In this document: in pieces, positions 39,429-40,284 of the stretch
Layout of the letters: each line of letters opens with the position of its first letter
Numbering within the stretch: the stretch's first letter is position 1
NCBI GenBank assembly: GCA_021287065.1
Contig: JAJTBE010000048.1
Coordinates: 1 to 40,284, forward strand
Length of the DNA: 40,284 bases
Origin: Bacillota bacterium
Lineage (GTDB): Bacteria > Vulcanimicrobiota > JAJTBE01
Direction of reading: 5' to 3'
Position numbers and translations under genes: made by a program
The notes under the pieces: generated by a model
What the model was told of the DNA's origin: nothing
The model's input: the letters and a program-made list of their open reading frames with translations, nothing else
The model's database searches: none

Positions 39429-39977
39429 CTAAAGCCTGCTGTATATGGTTTCGATGAGTTTTTCAATGTTCTCTGTGGAGATAGACTTAGATTTATTTCT
39501 GTTTAAAATCGTCAATACAAACACAGAATTGCGTTTTATAGTAATGATTTTACAAAAGCTTTCTCCGTTATTGTATTCTTTTATAAGTGAATAACATTTA
39601 TCTCCAATTTTCAACCCTTTTGGTGTTGTCGTTTTCCAATCCGGGCTAATTTCTGAACCTTTTAGAAACTGTATGAAATCATCCTGCACATCTTTATCGA
39701 AGTAATAGCGTAGCAAAGTAATTGAGGACTGAGGTTTTATATGTAAAGAACCATATTTTTTTATCTCTTGTTTTTTTTCTTCAGGTGAAATAGTTTCCCA
39801 CCTTTCACTGAATATACCAACTTGAGAATTTTTCTCTTTGTTGTTCCTGATCAGATAATACCCATCAGGAATATCCGAGTTATTAAGGATTAATGAACGA
39901 ATGCCTTCTTTTGCAAATACATTACAAAATGAACATAAAAATACCATAGTTAAAAACAAAAACTTAATATAACTCAT
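39429..39977 (-). CDS. Secreted protein of unknown family, paralogue 2
   Basis: The 182-residue protein has a signal peptide (MSYIKFLFLTMVFLCSFCNVFA before KEGI). It shares with the neighbour at 38622-39167 the motifs NNSDIPDGYYL, ERWETISPEEKKQEIKKYG, LLRYYFDKD, KGSEISPDWKTTTPKGLKIGDKCYSL, VLTIL and EKLIETIYSRL. The last 35 nt of the region, including the stop, match the paralogue exactly (39430-39464 and 38623-38657). It has its own terminator and begins 12 nt after the stop of the partial gene upstream, so is probably cotranscribed with it. Function is unknown. Confidence 0.7.
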   Translation of the reverse strand: MSYIKFLFLTMVFLCSFCNVFAKEGIRSLILNNSDIPDGYYLIRNNKEKNSQVGIFSERWETISPEEKKQEIKKYGSLHIKPQSSITLLRYYFDKDVQDDFIQFLKGSEISPDWKTTTPKGLKIGDKCYSLIKEYNNGESFCKIITIKRNSVFVLTILNRNKSKSISTENIEKLIETIYSRL

Positions 39978-39989
39978 AGTATTACTCCT

Positions 39990-40284
39990 TTATTCAATTT
40001 CAGTGACCATTCGTGGTCGGTAATATTTCATATCGTATATAAAACCACTGTAATCCACTAACCATCCAAGATAATCATTAGCATTAATCGAAGATGCAAA
40101 ACCATTGTCTTGAAATAAACATACAGGGTCATAGACTTGACTACTAAAAAATGATTTACTCACCTGATGGTGAGTAAATCTATTCTGCTTGAAACCAAGC
40201 AGACCAAAACCTAACACATAGTTAGTTCTGAAAGTTGAGCTATTTTTACTTCCTGTTACAATGACTTGTTGTTTAAACCCCAAG
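39990..40284 (-). CDS. C-terminal part of an unrecognised protein (5' end beyond the right edge)
   Basis: The frame is open from the window edge to the TAA at 39990, encoding about 98 residues. A TTG at 40283 is present but nothing marks it as a start, so I treat the gene as cut by the edge. Visible sequence includes two GFKQ motifs, NRFTHHQVSKSFFSSQVYDPV, INANDYLGWLVDYSGFIYDMKYYRPR and an acidic end. It resembles the ends of large secreted repeat or polymorphic-toxin proteins only vaguely, and I do not assign a family. Two perfect stem-loops lie within it. Confidence 0.5.
   Translation of the reverse strand, partial: LGFKQQVIVTGSKNSSTFRTNYVLGFGLLGFKQNRFTHHQVSKSFFSSQVYDPVCLFQDNGFASSINANDYLGWLVDYSGFIYDMKYYRPRMVTEIE
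40153..40203. repeat. Two tandem perfect stem-loops inside the partial gene
   Basis: GATTTACTCACC (40153-40164) pairs with GGTGAGTAAATC (40169-40180) around a 4-nt loop, a 12-bp perfect stem. Four nucleotides later TCTGCTT (40184-40190) pairs with AAGCAGA (40197-40203). Both lie in coding sequence. Confidence 0.6.

Overview
The window looks like chromosome from a diderm (Gram-negative) bacterium. It carries a lipid A and outer-membrane assembly block (bamA, three Skp/OmpH-type genes, lpxD, lpxC, fabZ, lpxA) and a division and cell-wall (dcw) block (mraZ to murG). MurE has the DNPR motif of enzymes that add meso-diaminopimelate. The phylum cannot be fixed from this sequence. The unusual gene combinations, the large unrecognised periplasmic proteins and the shared insert domain would suit an uncultured candidate phylum (for example Riflebacteria- or Wallbacteria-like), but that is only a guess.

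Layout. (1) 1-873, minus strand: 5' part of a DNA N6-adenine methyltransferase-like gene running off the left edge, with a perfect consensus sigma-70 promoter. (2) 1.2-8.3 kb, plus strand: malic enzyme, a small exported protein, a membrane pseudokinase fused to a beta-propeller, a 4-TM DMT-type transporter with a large periplasmic insert, a YtxH protein, a STAS anti-anti-sigma protein and a FetAB-like ABC exporter. (3) 8.4-22.1 kb, plus strand: bamA, three OmpH genes, lpxD, an unrecognised periplasmic protein, lpxC, fabZ, a DegT aminotransferase, lpxA, an amidohydrolase-like protein, then a LexA/CI-type repressor and a strong terminator. (4) 22.2-23.1 kb: gene-free, filled with copies of a dispersed hairpin-rich repeat. 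(5) 23.2-25.1 kb, minus strand: a DUF2953-like protein and a propeller protein. (6) 25.1-25.8 kb: a 700-bp regulatory-looking intergenic region. (7) 25.8-38.0 kb, plus strand: mraZ, rsmH, ftsL, ftsI, murE, murF, mraY, murD, ftsW, murG. (8) 38.0-40.3 kb: more repeats, a row of palindromes, two paralogous secreted proteins and the 3' end of another gene, all on the minus strand.

How the genes fit together. Region 3 makes lipid A (LpxA, LpxC, LpxD, with FabZ for hydroxyacyl-ACP supply) and inserts outer-membrane proteins (BamA with Skp-like chaperones). The aminotransferase between fabZ and lpxA raises the possibility of an amide-linked, GlcN3N-type lipid A. Region 7 makes peptidoglycan precursors and the septal synthase (FtsW/FtsI).

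The most striking observation is a module of about 111 residues that occurs, without gaps in my hand alignment, in two unrelated membrane proteins: the DMT-type transporter (residues 43-153) and the FtsI transpeptidase (residues 218-328). Both copies are predicted to be periplasmic. Other leads are arrays of GGAG spaced exactly 11 nt on both sides of the 23-25 kb operon, a possible attenuator ahead of mraZ, a possible structured RNA between murE and murF, an lpxA with no ordinary start codon, and five palindromes of which four are spaced 46-47 nt. No rRNA, tRNA, CRISPR array or transposase gene was recognised.
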